Counted from the first letter of the stretch, positions 1 to 9,427 are shown. The stretch: DNA of 64,000 nt from Burkholderia cepacia GG4 (GCF_000292915.1 NC_018513.1:1116001-1180000), one strand, 5' to 3'. Numbers and translations: made by a program. Notes: generated by a model not told the origin, from the sequence alone.

Positions 1-1
1 C

Positions 2-610
<609 letters not shown>

Positions 611-648
611 GCCGTGCCGGGCCGTACGCGGCTGGCCGGCTTACGGCT

Positions 649-654
649 TACAAT
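649..654 (+). promoter_or_regulatory. candidate -10 element of glnB
   Basis: TACAAT lies 46 bp before the glnB start codon, in the 90-bp gap after nadE. The same hexamer precedes several other genes in this window. No good -35 hexamer is visible at 16-18 bp upstream, so this is only a candidate. Confidence 0.35.
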
Positions 655-688
655 CGGGATCGCGATTTTTCATCCAAACGAGCATTGA

Positions 689-1039
<351 letters not shown>

Positions 1040-1100
1040 GCGCCGCATCCGGCCTGTTCGGCCGGTCGGGCCGCGGATCGCACGATGCCGGCCCGCCAAT

Positions 1101-1137
1101 AAAAAACGGTGCGGATACCCGGGTGGGTACCGCACCG
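1101..1137 (-). terminator. Rho-independent terminator of the porin gene
   Basis: Read on the minus strand, an almost perfect stem (CGGTGCGG-TACCC, with one bulged base on one arm) is followed by six Ts (AAAAAA at 1101-1106 on the plus strand). It sits 62 bp past the porin stop. It may also stop glnB transcripts from the other side. Confidence 0.8.
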
Positions 1138-1198
1138 ATACGCGCCTCTCGCAGCAGCGTGGAAAGTGTTGTCGAATCGTTGTCTGGACGGCGCCTGA

Positions 1199-2254
1199 TC
1201 AGAACAGGTGCTGGATGCCGGCGTAGACGCCGGTCTGGCTGCCGCCCGGATGCGGGTTGCCCGTCGACACGGCGGTGCCTGCACCGTTCGCGTTCAGGCC
1301 GAAGTTGGCCGTCGAGCTGTTGCGCACCGTCGCGACCTGCAGGTCGAACAGCGTGCGTTTCGAGATGTTGTACGAGCCGCCGACCGTGTAGATGTTCGCG
1401 TTGCCGCCACCGTGGTTGGCGTTCACGTGATACACGGCCGCAATCAGCGCTGCCGCCGGCGTTGCCTGCCACGTCACGCCGCCCCAGACCTGCTGGGTGC
1501 CGGTCACGCCGGCGTTGACTGCCGGGCCGCCGCTGCCGTCGGCGCGCGATGCCTGGTAAGCCGCCTGGACCTTGAACTGGCCGAGGAACACGTTCACGCC
1601 CGCGAAGTATTCACGCGAGTAGTTGAACACGTCGGAGAAGCGGCCGTTGCTGTCGCGCAACTGGAACAGCGAGTTCGTGTACGTGACTTGTGCGCCGGCT
1701 GCACGGCCCGGCTGGCCGGCCGTCGTGTTGCCGTTGAAGCTGGTCGAGTTCGAGAACGAGAACTGGCCGTAGAAGTCGAGGCCGTAGAACTGCGGCGACT
1801 GGTACGACACGTTGTTGCTGGTCTTGTTCCAGTTGCGGCCGCGCACGAGCGATGCCGTCGACCAGGCCGACTGGCCGAACGGGTCGAAGTCCCACACGCC
1901 GTTGGCGATCGCGAGCTCGCGACCCAGCAGCAGCGTACCGTAGCGATCGTTCGAGATACCGACGGTCGCGAAACGATCCCAGATCGAGCCGCTGAAGCCG
2001 CCCGTCATCGTGTTGAACGCGCCTTCAATGTGGAACAGGACCTTGTTGCCGCCGCCGATGTCCTCGCTGCCCTTCAAGCCCCACAGGCTGGTGCCCCAGT
2101 CGCCGCTTTCCGCGCGCACTTGGTGGCCGTTCTGCAGGCCGTTCAGGTACTCGAGACCGGCATCCAGGCGACCATACAGCGTGACGCTGCTCTGCGCGTG
2201 CGCCGTAACGACCCCAGCAGCCATCAGCGCGGCCGCGACCAAAGCTTTCTTCAT
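1199..2254 (-). CDS. Gram-negative general porin, trimeric outer-membrane channel
   Basis: This is a 351-residue porin of the beta-proteobacterial OmpC-like family (Gram-neg_porin). The signal peptide runs to AHA|Q near residue 20, and the mature protein begins SSVTLYGRLDAGLEY, the classical first beta strand. Further hallmarks are KGSEDIGGGNKVLFHIEGAF, the constriction-loop region, and the C-terminal YAGIQHLF ending in Phe, which directs assembly by BAM. The start was placed at the second of two adjacent ATGs (2254) because GGAGGAG lies directly upstream; the first ATG (2257) would leave no spacing. The gene is monocistronic, with a terminator at 1101-1137 and a long upstream region. Ion preference cannot be read from the sequence. 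Confidence 0.93.
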   Translation of the reverse strand: MKKALVAAALMAAGVVTAHAQSSVTLYGRLDAGLEYLNGLQNGHQVRAESGDWGTSLWGLKGSEDIGGGNKVLFHIEGAFNTMTGGFSGSIWDRFATVGISNDRYGTLLLGRELAIANGVWDFDPFGQSAWSTASLVRGRNWNKTSNNVSYQSPQFYGLDFYGQFSFSNSTSFNGNTTAGQPGRAAGAQVTYTNSLFQLRDSNGRFSDVFNYSREYFAGVNVFLGQFKVQAAYQASRADGSGGPAVNAGVTGTQQVWGGVTWQATPAAALIAAVYHVNANHGGGNANIYTVGGSYNISKRTLFDLQVATVRNSSTANFGLNANGAGTAVSTGNPHPGGSQTGVYAGIQHLF

Positions 2255-2829
2255 CATCTCCTCCATACCCTGTCAAAAAGTCAACCCAGACTGCACGAGA
2301 TGCCGGCGCAGCGAACGCCGGGCAAAAGCGAAAAGCGGGATAACCAGGGAGACCTCGTGCAGGGCCGGTAAGCGCGGCACGCGGGCAAGCGGACGGAAAA
2401 CCGTTGAGCGGTCCCGCGCGGCCGGGTCGGCTTGCGGGGTCTCCTTGTTGTGTCGTGAAGCTAAACTACATTTCACGAACTTCGTTTTGCTACTTTGGTT
2501 ACTAATTTAGCAAAAATACAATTTTGTGGCGATGGAAATCGTTGTTTGACTAACACGTGTCGCCAAATTGCCATGCAACACAGTGCGCGGCGGGTGTCCA
2601 AGCGGCCGTCGGGTTCCTGAAAACCCTTATCCGACAAGGGGGACACGGATTCGGCGGCCATGGGTCAAGGATTGCCACTATTGACGTCGTTCGGGGTGCC
2701 GGCGTAGGCGTTGGAGAGACGGATTTGGTAAGTAATTCGTAATAAATTGGCGGCTTCCCGCCGTCGCGCGGCAGCGTCGGAAATGCTGGTCGCGCAGCGG
2801 GTACGGCGAGCCGTGCACGCGCGTCCGGT
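2255..2829. other. intergenic region upstream of porin and downstream of the LysR gene
   Basis: These 575 bp contain no convincing gene. Bases 2470-2560 are clearly AT-rich for this genome and probably hold the porin promoter and regulatory sites reading leftward. The short open frames here have no family signature and poor codon use. Confidence 0.6.
2735..2762 (-). terminator. candidate terminator of the LysR gene
   Basis: On the minus strand GGCGG-GAAG-CCGCC is followed by AATTTATTACG. The stem is short and the T-run is interrupted, so the site is plausible rather than certain. Confidence 0.45.
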
Positions 2830-3762
2830 TTAACCGGGTGCTGGCCGCGCATCGAGCAACTGCGCGCGAATCCACCGGTGCGCATCGGTGCGCGCGTGCT
2901 TCGCGTGCGAGTACACCTTCACCGTGTAGCGCGGGATCTCGAACGGCGCAGGGAAGATGCGGATCGGCGCCGCGTGGCGCAGCGCCTGCGCAGCGCGGTT
3001 CGGCACGGTCATCAGGAGTGCCGATTCCGCGATCACGAACGGCGCGGCCAGCACGTCCGGCAGTTGCACGGCAACCTGCCGGGCGAGGCCGAGCCGGTCG
3101 AGGACGTAGTCGACGACGCCGCGCGATTCGTTCCATGGCGTGACCACCACGTGACGTGCGGCGAGGTACTGGTCGAGCGTCAGCCGCCTGCGGATGTCCG
3201 GATGCGCGGCGCTCGCGATCACCACATAGTCGTCCGAGAACCAGTCGAAATCCTCGATGCCAGGCGCGTCGACGGCCGATTCCTCGTGATAGCCGAGCGC
3301 GAAGTCGATGCGGCCGGCCGCGAGTTCGTCGACGGCGATCTTCCGGTCGGAATGGACGACGCGAATCCGCAGCCGCGGCGCGACGTGCTGGATGCGCGCG
3401 AGGAACGCAGGCAGCACGGCGAATGCCGTGTAGTCGCTCGCGGCGAACACGAACGTGCGGTCGCTTTGCGCGGGATCGAAGCGGCGTGCGCGGGCCAGTC
3501 CCTTCGACATCGTGTCGAGTGCGTCGCCGGCCCACGTGGCGATGTCGTCGGCGCGCACGGTCGGCTGCATCTCGTTGCCGAGCCGCACGAACAGCGCATC
3601 GCCGATCGCTTCGCGCAACCGCGCAAGCGCGTGGCTCAGCGCGGACGGGCTCATCGCCAATTCGTGCGCGGCCGCGGCGACCGACCGGTGGCGGTACAGC
3701 GCATCGAACGCAAGCAGCAGGTTCAGGTCGAGGCGGCGCAGGTCGGGATGCATCATGTTCAT
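2830..3762 (-). CDS. LysR-family transcriptional regulator
   Basis: This is a LysR-type regulator of about 310 residues. The N-terminal winged helix-turn-helix begins RRLDLNLLLAFDALYRHRSV and includes AAHELAMSPSALSHALARLRE, with the usual conserved FVR after the helix. The rest is a periplasmic-binding-like effector domain. The start at 3762 gives MNMMHPDLRRLDL, the normal family N-terminus; an in-frame ATG at 3801 would add 13 residues that are unusual for the family. It is divergent from the acetyltransferase at 3891, but nothing shows that it controls that gene. The N-terminal pattern resembles the NodD/LinR-like subgroup. The effector is unknown. Confidence 0.88.
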   Translation of the reverse strand: MNMMHPDLRRLDLNLLLAFDALYRHRSVAAAAHELAMSPSALSHALARLREAIGDALFVRLGNEMQPTVRADDIATWAGDALDTMSKGLARARRFDPAQSDRTFVFAASDYTAFAVLPAFLARIQHVAPRLRIRVVHSDRKIAVDELAAGRIDFALGYHEESAVDAPGIEDFDWFSDDYVVIASAAHPDIRRRLTLDQYLAARHVVVTPWNESRGVVDYVLDRLGLARQVAVQLPDVLAAPFVIAESALLMTVPNRAAQALRHAAPIRIFPAPFEIPRYTVKVYSHAKHARTDAHRWIRAQLLDARPAPG

Positions 3763-3890
3763 GTCCTGATGAAGAAACTGCACTTCCTGCAGTGGCGGCA
3801 TGAACGTAGCATGACGATCTGACCGGCGCCAGCGCGATCGCGCGGCGTCGCATTCCGTTCCAGGTCCGGGCCGAAGGAGGGCTCCCTACC

Positions 3891-4388
3891 GTGCAAATCG
3901 ATATCCGTTCCGCCACCGTCGCCGACGTGCCGCAAATCCTGCGTTTCATCACCGAGCTGGCGCGCTACGAGAAGGCGGAGCATGAAGTGGTCGCGACGCC
4001 GGCGTCACTCGAGCGCAGCCTGTTCGGCGAAGGGTCGCCGGCGCGTGCGCTGATTTGCGAGGTCGACGGCGAGCCGGCCGGCTTCGCCGTGTATTTCTTC
4101 TCGTATTCGACCTGGCTCGGCCGCCAGGGGCTGTATCTCGAGGATCTGTACGTGTCGCCGCGCTTTCGTGGCGCGGGCGCCGGGCTGCGGCTGCTGAAGG
4201 CGCTTGCGCGGATCGCGGTGGACACCGGCTGCGGGCGCTTCGAATGGAGCGTGCTCGACTGGAACGAGCCGGCGATCCGCTTCTACGAAAGCGTCGGCGC
4301 GGCGCCGCAGAGCGAATGGGTGCGCTACCGGCTCGCGGGCGACGCACTGCGCGCGTTTGCCGACGGCGCACCGGTCGACGCCGCGTAA
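3891..4388 (+). CDS. GNAT-family N-acetyltransferase
   Basis: This 165-residue protein is a single GNAT domain. It has IRSATVADVPQILRFI at the N-terminus and LYLEDLYVSPRFRGAGAG, which is beta strand 4 plus the acetyl-CoA pyrophosphate loop (R/Q-x-x-G-x-G/A form). Near the C-terminus is DWNEPAIRFYESVGA, the motif A/B end typical of diamine and small-amine acetyltransferases. This layout matches the SSAT-like subgroup, which acetylates polyamines or thialysine. That substrate is inferred from motif resemblance only. Translation starts at GTG 3891 behind GGAGGG. The gene stands alone between a divergent LysR gene and the convergent his operon. Confidence 0.85.
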   Translation: MQIDIRSATVADVPQILRFITELARYEKAEHEVVATPASLERSLFGEGSPARALICEVDGEPAGFAVYFFSYSTWLGRQGLYLEDLYVSPRFRGAGAGLRLLKALARIAVDTGCGRFEWSVLDWNEPAIRFYESVGAAPQSEWVRYRLAGDALRAFADGAPVDAA

Positions 4389-4390
4389 AC

Positions 4391-4417
4391 GCAAAACGGG
4401 CGCCGCATGGCGCCCGT
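4391..4417 (-). terminator. bidirectional hairpin terminator between the acetyltransferase and the his operon
   Basis: A perfect 9-bp stem (ACGGGCGCC / GGCGCCCGT) with loop GCAT is followed on the minus strand by TTTT. It sits between convergent genes. Confidence 0.75.
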
Positions 4418-4445
4418 CTACGTATCGCGACGCGTGTCGCGTGCG

Positions 4446-5228
4446 TTACTTGAGGCTGCCCGACAGGAACCCGCGCAGGCGCTCGCTCTTCGGGTTGGCA
4501 AATACCTCGGACGGCACGCCTTCTTCCTCGACGCGGCCCTGGTGCAGGAACATCACGTGGTTCGACACGTTGCGCGCGAAGCCCATCTCGTGCGTGACGA
4601 CGATCATCGTGCGGCCTTCCTCGGCCAGCTTCTGCATCACCTTCAGCACTTCGCCGACCAGCTCCGGATCGAGCGCCGAAGTCGGCTCGTCGAACAGCAT
4701 CACGTCGGGATGCATCGCGAGCGCGCGCGCGATCGCGACGCGCTGCTGCTGGCCGCCCGACAGGTGCGACGGATACTGCTTCTCGACGCGCGGCGCGAGG
4801 CCGACCTTCTCGAGGTACTCGCGCGCGCGATCTTCGGCTTCCTTCTTCGGAATGCCGAGCACGTTCACCGGCGCTTCCATCACGTTCTCGATCACGTTCA
4901 TGTGCGACCAGAGATTGAAGTGCTGGAACACCATCGACAGCTTGGTACGCACGCGCTGCAGCTGCTTCGAATCGGCTGCGCGCAGCGCGCCCGTCTTGTC
5001 GGGCGTGGTGCGCACTTCCTCGCCGTCGACGACGATGCGGCCCGCGTTCGGCTGCTCGAGAAAGTTGATACAGCGCAGCATCGTGCTCTTGCCGGAACCG
5101 GACGAGCCGATCACGCTGATCACGTCGCCCGAGTTCGCCTTCAGCGACACGCCTTTGAGCACCTCGTTGTCGCCGTACCGCTTGTGCAGATTGTCGACGA
5201 AAAGCTTCTGGGTCTGGGAATTCATCAA
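4446..5228 (-). CDS. hisP: ABC transporter ATP-binding protein, histidine/lysine/arginine type
   Basis: This 260-residue ATPase energises uptake of basic amino acids through HisQ and HisM. It has Walker [10 protein letters not shown] (residues 42-50), the Q-loop region MVFQHFNLW, the signature [15 protein letters not shown], Walker [15 protein letters not shown] and the switch His in [26 protein letters not shown] just after the Q-loop is characteristic of polar amino-acid importers (HisP/GlnQ family). It is the last gene of the leftward operon hisJ-hisQ-hisM-hisP, 15 bp after hisM, and ends before the hairpin at 4391-4417. The substrate class is inferred from family and operon structure; arginine/ornithine is also possible. 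Confidence 0.9.
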   Translation of the reverse strand: MMNSQTQKLFVDNLHKRYGDNEVLKGVSLKANSGDVISVIGSSGSGKSTMLRCINFLEQPNAGRIVVDGEEVRTTPDKTGALRAADSKQLQRVRTKLSMVFQHFNLWSHMNVIENVMEAPVNVLGIPKKEAEDRAREYLEKVGLAPRVEKQYPSHLSGGQQQRVAIARALAMHPDVMLFDEPTSALDPELVGEVLKVMQKLAEEGRTMIVVTHEMGFARNVSNHVMFLHQGRVEEEGVPSEVFANPKSERLRGFLSGSLK

Positions 5229-5243
5229 TAGTCCTGCTAAAAC

Positions 5244-5957
5244 TTACTTGCCTTGCGGGCGCAGATAGGCGAGCCAGCGACGCTCGGCCTGGCGGAACAG
5301 CCACACGAGCGTGAACGAGATCACGAGATAGAGCAGGGCGGCGATGCCGAATGCATGGAACGACATGTAGGTCGCCGAGTTCACGTCGCGGGCGATCTTC
5401 AGGATGTCCGGCACGGTCGCGGTGAACGCGACGGTGGTGGCGTGCAGCATCAGGATCACTTCGTTGCTGTAGAGCGGCAGCGAGCGGCGCAGCGCGGACG
5501 GCAGGATCACGCGGCGATACATCGTGAACGTGGACATCCCATACGCGCGTGCGGCCTCGATCTCGCCGTACGACGTCGACTTGATCGCGCCGGCGAAGAT
5601 CTCGGTGGTGTACGCGCAGGTATTCAGCGTGAACGCGAGCAGCGTGCAGTGCATCCCGTCGCGGAAGAACGCATCGAGCAGCGGGGTGCCGCGCACGAAC
5701 TGCAGGCTGTAGAGGCCCGTGTAGCAGAGCAGCAGCTGCACGTAGAGCGGCGTGCCGCGGAACACGTACGTGTAGAGCCACACGGCGCTCGACAGCCATT
5801 TCTTCTTCGACACGCGGGCCACCGCGAGCGGTATCGACAGGCAGAAGCCGAGGCCGATCGACACGACGAGCAACCACAGCGTGATCGCGACGCCGGTGAT
5901 CCGGAAGCCGTCGGTATAAAGGTAGTTGCGCCAGTATTCTTGGATGAGTTCGATCAT
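5244..5957 (-). CDS. hisM: ABC transporter permease, histidine/basic amino acids
   Basis: This is a 237-residue inner-membrane permease of the HisMQ (HEQRo) type with about five hydrophobic segments. The EAA-loop motif appears as EIEAARAYGMSTFTMYRRVI (residues about 132-151), which docks to HisP. PLYVQLLLCYTGL and FAGAIKSTSYGEIEA are typical of HisM. Its ATG overlaps the hisQ stop codon (ATGA), indicating coupled translation. HisQ and HisM form the heterodimeric pore. Family identity is clear and the exact substrate is inferred. Confidence 0.9.
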   Translation of the reverse strand: MIELIQEYWRNYLYTDGFRITGVAITLWLLVVSIGLGFCLSIPLAVARVSKKKWLSSAVWLYTYVFRGTPLYVQLLLCYTGLYSLQFVRGTPLLDAFFRDGMHCTLLAFTLNTCAYTTEIFAGAIKSTSYGEIEAARAYGMSTFTMYRRVILPSALRRSLPLYSNEVILMLHATTVAFTATVPDILKIARDVNSATYMSFHAFGIAALLYLVISFTLVWLFRQAERRWLAYLRPQGK

Positions 5958-6643
5958 AGGTCAGCCTTGCGGACACCGGTCGAGTAGCGCTTTTCGAGCC
6001 ACATCAGCACGAAGTTCGAGATCGTCGTGATGGCGAGGTAGACCGCACCGGCGATCAGCGTGAAGAAGAAGAACCGCAGCGTGCCCTTGCCGGCGTCCTG
6101 CGACGCCTTCACGACGTCCGCGAGGCCGATGATCGACACCAGCGCGGTCGACTTCACGAGCACCTGCCAGTTGTTGCCGATGCCCGGCAGCGCGAAGCGC
6201 ATCATCTGCGGGAACATGATCCGCGTGAACACCTGCCAGTTGCTCATCCCGTACGCGCTGCCGGCCTCGAGCTGGCCGCGCGGCACCGACAGGAACGCAC
6301 CGCGGAAGGTCTCGGTGAAGTACGCGCCGTAGATGAAGCCGAGCACGAGCACGCCGGCGAGGAACGGATCGATGTCGATCTGGTCCCAGCCGAGCGCGTC
6401 GGTCGCCGTGTTCAGCCAGATCTGCAGGCTGTAGAACAGCAGCAGCATCAGCACGAGGTCGGGTACGCCGCGGATCAGCGTCGTGTAGACGGTGCCGGCG
6501 CCGTTCGTGAAGCGGTTGCGCGACAGCTTCGCGCCTGCGCCGAGCAGGCCCAGCAGGAACGACAGCGCGAGCGAAAGCACCGCCAGTTTGACGGTTTGCC
6601 AGGTGCCGGCGAGGATCAGCGGGCCGTAGCCTTGTAGAAACAT
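5954..6643 (-). CDS. hisQ: ABC transporter permease, histidine/basic amino acids
   Basis: This is a 229-residue permease, the partner of HisM. It begins MFLQGYGPLILAGTWQTVKL, the usual HisQ N-terminus, and carries the EAA loop QLEAGSAYGMSNWQVFTRIM. The start at 6643 is chosen because AGGGA lies 8 bp upstream; the longer open frame to 6706 would add an unlikely proline- and arginine-rich leader. The gene follows hisJ after a gap of 226 bp that contains a strong hairpin (6824-6849), and it overlaps hisM by 4 bp. Confidence 0.9.
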   Translation of the reverse strand: MFLQGYGPLILAGTWQTVKLAVLSLALSFLLGLLGAGAKLSRNRFTNGAGTVYTTLIRGVPDLVLMLLLFYSLQIWLNTATDALGWDQIDIDPFLAGVLVLGFIYGAYFTETFRGAFLSVPRGQLEAGSAYGMSNWQVFTRIMFPQMMRFALPGIGNNWQVLVKSTALVSIIGLADVVKASQDAGKGTLRFFFFTLIAGAVYLAITTISNFVLMWLEKRYSTGVRKADL

Positions 6644-6823
6644 ATGTGGTCCCTGGTGTGGTCCCGGAGGGCGCACGCGGTGCGCCGCGAAAGACGCGCC
6701 CGCCAAGCTGCGCGGAACGCCCCGTGCGTATCATGACCGTCCGCCCCGGCAACGGTGCCGGGCCAGCCCGTCGCGAGCGGCGGGCGAGGGGGCGGACGGC
6801 GCGTGGTTGACTGCCGGTACTGC

Positions 6824-6849
6824 CGGATGCGGGGCCGCCCCCGCATCCG
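6824..6849 (-). promoter_or_regulatory. strong intercistronic hairpin between hisJ and hisQ
   Basis: An 11-bp perfect stem (CGGATGCGGGG / CCCCGCATCCG) with a 4-base loop lies 20 bp past the hisJ stop codon, inside the operon. There is no T-run after it, so it looks more like an mRNA-stabilising or attenuating stem than a full terminator. Such an element would let the binding protein be made in excess over the membrane proteins. Confidence 0.7.
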
Positions 6850-6869
6850 CTTCTCGTTATTGTCGGCGC

Positions 6870-7646
6870 TCAGCGGGCCGAGTAGACGCTGAACGAGAAA
6901 TACTTGTGCGACAGCCGGTCGTACGTGCCGTCCTTGTGCATGTCGGCCAGCGCCTTGTTGATCTTCAGCTTCAGGTCCGTGTCTTCCTTGCGCAGGCCGA
7001 TCGCGGTGCCGTCGCCGATCGTCTTCGGATCCTTCACTTCCGGCCCGGCGAACGCGAAGCCCTTGCCGCGCGGCGTGCGCAGGAAGCCGTAGTCGGCCTG
7101 CAGTTCGTCCTGCAGCGTCGCGTCGAGGCGGCCCGAGCCGAGATCGGCATAGACCTGGTCCTGGTTCTGGTAAGGAATGATCGTCACGCCCTGCGGTTCC
7201 CAGTACGCCTTCGCGTAGGATTCCTGCGTCGAGCCCTGCTCGACGCCGACGCGCTTGCCCTTGAGCGACGCGATCGTCGGCAGCAGCGGCGAGCCGGCCT
7301 TCGCGATCATCCGCGCGGGTGCGTCGTACACCTTGTCGGAGAAGTCGATCTGCTCGCGGCGCTTGTCCGTGACGGTCAGCGACGACACGATGACGTCGTA
7401 CTTCTTCGCCTTCAGCGCCGGGATGATCCCGTCGAGATCCTGCGCGACCCACACGCACTTCACGCTGATCCGCTTGCAGATTTCCTTGGTGAGGTCGACG
7501 TCGAAACCGACGATCTCACCGCTTGGCGCGGTCGACTCGAACGGCGGGTAGCTGGCATCGACGCCGATCCGCACGGTCTTCCACTCCTTCGCAAAGGCGC
7601 TGCCCGCCACGAGGGCGAGGGCGGCGCACAGGGCGGCCTTCTTCAT
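6870..7646 (-). CDS. hisJ: periplasmic lysine/arginine/ornithine/histidine-binding protein
   Basis: This 258-residue solute-binding protein delivers basic amino acids to HisQMP. The signal peptide is MKKAALCAALALVAGSAFA, with cleavage before KEWKTVRIG. Mature motifs include VDASYPPFESTAPSGEIVGF and CVWVAQDLDGIIPALKAKKY, close to the Lao/HisJ family (SBP_bac_3), and VEQGSTQESYAKAYW in the second lobe. The start ATG at 7646 has AAAGGA 6 bp upstream; an ATG two codons earlier is possible. It is the first gene of the operon and is separated from hisQ by the hairpin at 6824-6849. Which basic amino acid it prefers cannot be told. Confidence 0.92.
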   Translation of the reverse strand: MKKAALCAALALVAGSAFAKEWKTVRIGVDASYPPFESTAPSGEIVGFDVDLTKEICKRISVKCVWVAQDLDGIIPALKAKKYDVIVSSLTVTDKRREQIDFSDKVYDAPARMIAKAGSPLLPTIASLKGKRVGVEQGSTQESYAKAYWEPQGVTIIPYQNQDQVYADLGSGRLDATLQDELQADYGFLRTPRGKGFAFAGPEVKDPKTIGDGTAIGLRKEDTDLKLKINKALADMHKDGTYDRLSHKYFSFSVYSAR

Positions 7647-8012
7647 TTGCATCCTTTTGTCGCTCACTTCCGGTGGGCGCTCGCGGCCGGTCGGGCCGGG
7701 CGCCGCGGCGTATTCTAGACGGCCAAAATTCGTGTTTCGGCGCGCTGGCAACGGCGCTCGCCGGACGGGCGAACGCCAAAAGGGCGGTATTTTACCCGAA
7801 CGTGAAACCCGGAAAACGGCAATCCGGCGCGACCGATCGATTCTTTGAACCGGCCGTTGCGACAATCGTGGTATTCGCAACGAGCATTGCGTGGATTGCG
7901 TTCGTCGATGCAACGATGCGGTGCGCGGGAAACGGATTGTGGCGCTATCGGCGCGCCCCTACAGTGCAGGTAAACCCGAAAAAGAAGACCTGCCTGCCGG
8001 AGTGCCCGTCCC
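7647..8012. other. divergent promoter region between hisJ and the pirin-like gene
   Basis: These 366 bp hold no gene. The part next to hisJ (about 7700-7800) is relatively AT-rich and should contain the his operon promoter. I could not identify a specific operator. Confidence 0.55.
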
Positions 8013-8711
8013 ATGTTCCAGATCCGCCGCGCCGCCGACCGTTGCCACACGAATCAAGGCTGGCTCGAATCAAGCCACAGTTTCCCGCTCGCCGGCCACG
8101 CCGGGGACGCGCATCCGCCGTTCGGCGCGCTGCGCGTGCTGAGCGAGGACCGGATCGCGCCGACGCGCGGCTTCGGAATGCAGCCGCGCCGCGACCTCGA
8201 AATCGTCACCTATGTGCTGGACGGCGCGCTCGCGCATCGCGACAGCCTCGGGAACGGCGCGATCGTGCGGGCCGGCGGCATCCAGCGGATGAGCGCCGGC
8301 ACGGGGCTCGTGCACAGCGAAACCAATGCGTCGCGCGACCGGCCGCTGCATCTGCTGCAGGTCTGGCTGCAGCCGGCCGAGCGGGGCGGACGGCCCGGCT
8401 ACGCGGAGCGGCGTTTCGCCGACGACGAGAAGCGCGGCCGGTTGCGGCTGGTCGCGTCGCCGGACGGCGACGACGGCACGTTGTCGGTGCGCGCGGACGC
8501 GCGGATTTTCGCGGGTCTGATCGACGGGGACGAGCAGGCGGCCTTCGGCGTGCGGGCCGGGCGCAGTACTTATGTGCACGTGGCGCGCGGCGACGTGGAA
8601 GTCAACGGCCACGCGCTGGCTGCGGGCGACGGCGCGCGGATCGCCGGCGTGGACGCGGTCGAATTCGCACGCGGCCGGGCGGCCGAGGTGCTGGTGTTCG
8701 ACGTCGCCTGA
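8013..8711 (+). CDS. pirin-family protein (YhhW-like) lacking two metal ligands
   Basis: This 232-residue bicupin belongs to the pirin/YhhW family, whose active members bind a metal and can cleave quercetin. The N-terminal cupin core is recognisable in LEIVTYVLDGALAHRDSLGN and QRMSAGTGLVHSETN. The ligand motif that normally reads G-F-x-x-H-P-H-R is here GFGMQPRRDLE, so both first-half histidines are replaced by Gln and Arg. The second pair (His and Glu in VHSETN) is kept. The metal site is therefore probably weakened or lost, and enzymatic activity should not be assumed. A GGAG lies upstream of the ATG. It is divergent from hisJ and followed by a hairpin. Family assignment is strong; function is open. 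Confidence 0.85.
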   Translation: MFQIRRAADRCHTNQGWLESSHSFPLAGHAGDAHPPFGALRVLSEDRIAPTRGFGMQPRRDLEIVTYVLDGALAHRDSLGNGAIVRAGGIQRMSAGTGLVHSETNASRDRPLHLLQVWLQPAERGGRPGYAERRFADDEKRGRLRLVASPDGDDGTLSVRADARIFAGLIDGDEQAAFGVRAGRSTYVHVARGDVEVNGHALAAGDGARIAGVDAVEFARGRAAEVLVFDVA

Positions 8712-8718
8712 AATGAAA

Positions 8719-8751
8719 CAGGGGACGCGGGCCGGGCGCCCGCGTCCCCTG
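8719..8751. terminator. strong hairpin between the pirin-like gene and the Spy-like gene
   Basis: A 13-bp stem (CAGGGGACGCGGG / CCCGCGTCCCCTG) with a 7-base loop lies between convergent genes. There is no T-run on the plus side, so it may act on both strands with help from Rho. Confidence 0.6.
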
Positions 8752-8781
8752 CGGTGCCGCCCGGGAAGGCGGCCCACCGGC

Positions 8782-9282
8782 TTACTGCGCCGGCGCCGAC
8801 GCGGCCTTTTCCGCGCGGTGCTGCTGCCAGCGTTCCTTCATCTTCTCGTGACGCTGCTCCATCCGGGCGAACTGCTGCTTCAGCGCGGTGCTGACCGTCG
8901 TCTTCTGCTGGTCGTTCAGCCCGTTGTAGAACGCGAGCCATGCAGCCGAGCTCTGCTCGCGCAGTTGCGCATGCTGCTGTTCGGCCTGCTGGTGGGCGGC
9001 GTGCATCGCGTTCAGGTCGAGGATCGGCTGGTTCTGCTGCGCCTTGAACTGCTCGCGCATCTGCTCGTGGCTCTTGCGCATCGCTTCATGGTTCTGCTTC
9101 ATCGTATTGACGGCCGTCTGCCATTGCCGTTGCCATTGCCGTTGCCATTGCCGTTGCCATTGCCGCTGCCATTGCCGCTGCCATTGCCGCTGCCGCTGCC
9201 GCTGCCGCCGCCGCCGCCACCACCGCCGTTGCCACTGCAACCGGACTACCACCACATCATCCGCTACAACTGCAACTATCAC
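8782..9282 (-). pseudogene. Spy/LTXXQ-like periplasmic protein, N-terminus lost and replaced by repeat
   Basis: The C-terminal 111 residues (from TAVNTMKQNHEAMRKSHEQM onward) are helical and rich in Gln, Met, His and Glu, and end in an Ala/Pro tail. They resemble the second half of Spy/CpxP-like LTXXQ periplasmic proteins, which act as chaperones or metal-stress sensors. The expected signal peptide and the first LTxxQ segment are absent. Upstream of residue 56 the frame runs into a Trp-Gln-Arg-Gln array encoded by the 12-bp repeat at 9121-9192 and then into arginine-rich non-protein-like sequence. I see no plausible start or export signal. I infer a 5'-truncated gene; the divergent ompR is damaged at the same scar. 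Confidence 0.7.
9121..9236. repeat. 12-bp tandem repeat grading into CCG/CTG triplets
   Basis: Six consecutive copies of CCATTGCCGYTG (three with T, then three with C) occupy 9121-9192. Each copy is itself a near-duplicate of a 6-bp unit. They continue as CCGCTG and CCG/CCA triplets to about 9236. On the minus strand each 12-mer adds Gln-Arg-Gln-Trp to the Spy-like frame, so copy-number change alters length by four residues without shifting the frame. The array begins exactly where the intact Spy-like sequence stops. Confidence 0.9.
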
Positions 9283-9427
9283 TGCCGCGGCCGCCGGTTC
9301 CCCTTTGCCGGGAGCCGATTCCGCCTTTCCCCTTCAGGTGAAAATGGAAAATGACCAACCCTCCACCCCCCTGTACCGGACCAATGCGTACGTACGTCGT
9401 CGCTGAGTTCGTGTATACTGAATTTCA

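Noticed and set aside
9121..9236. Regular repeats resembling a CRISPR array
   Set aside because: Units are 12 bp and contiguous with no spacers, and no cas genes lie nearby.
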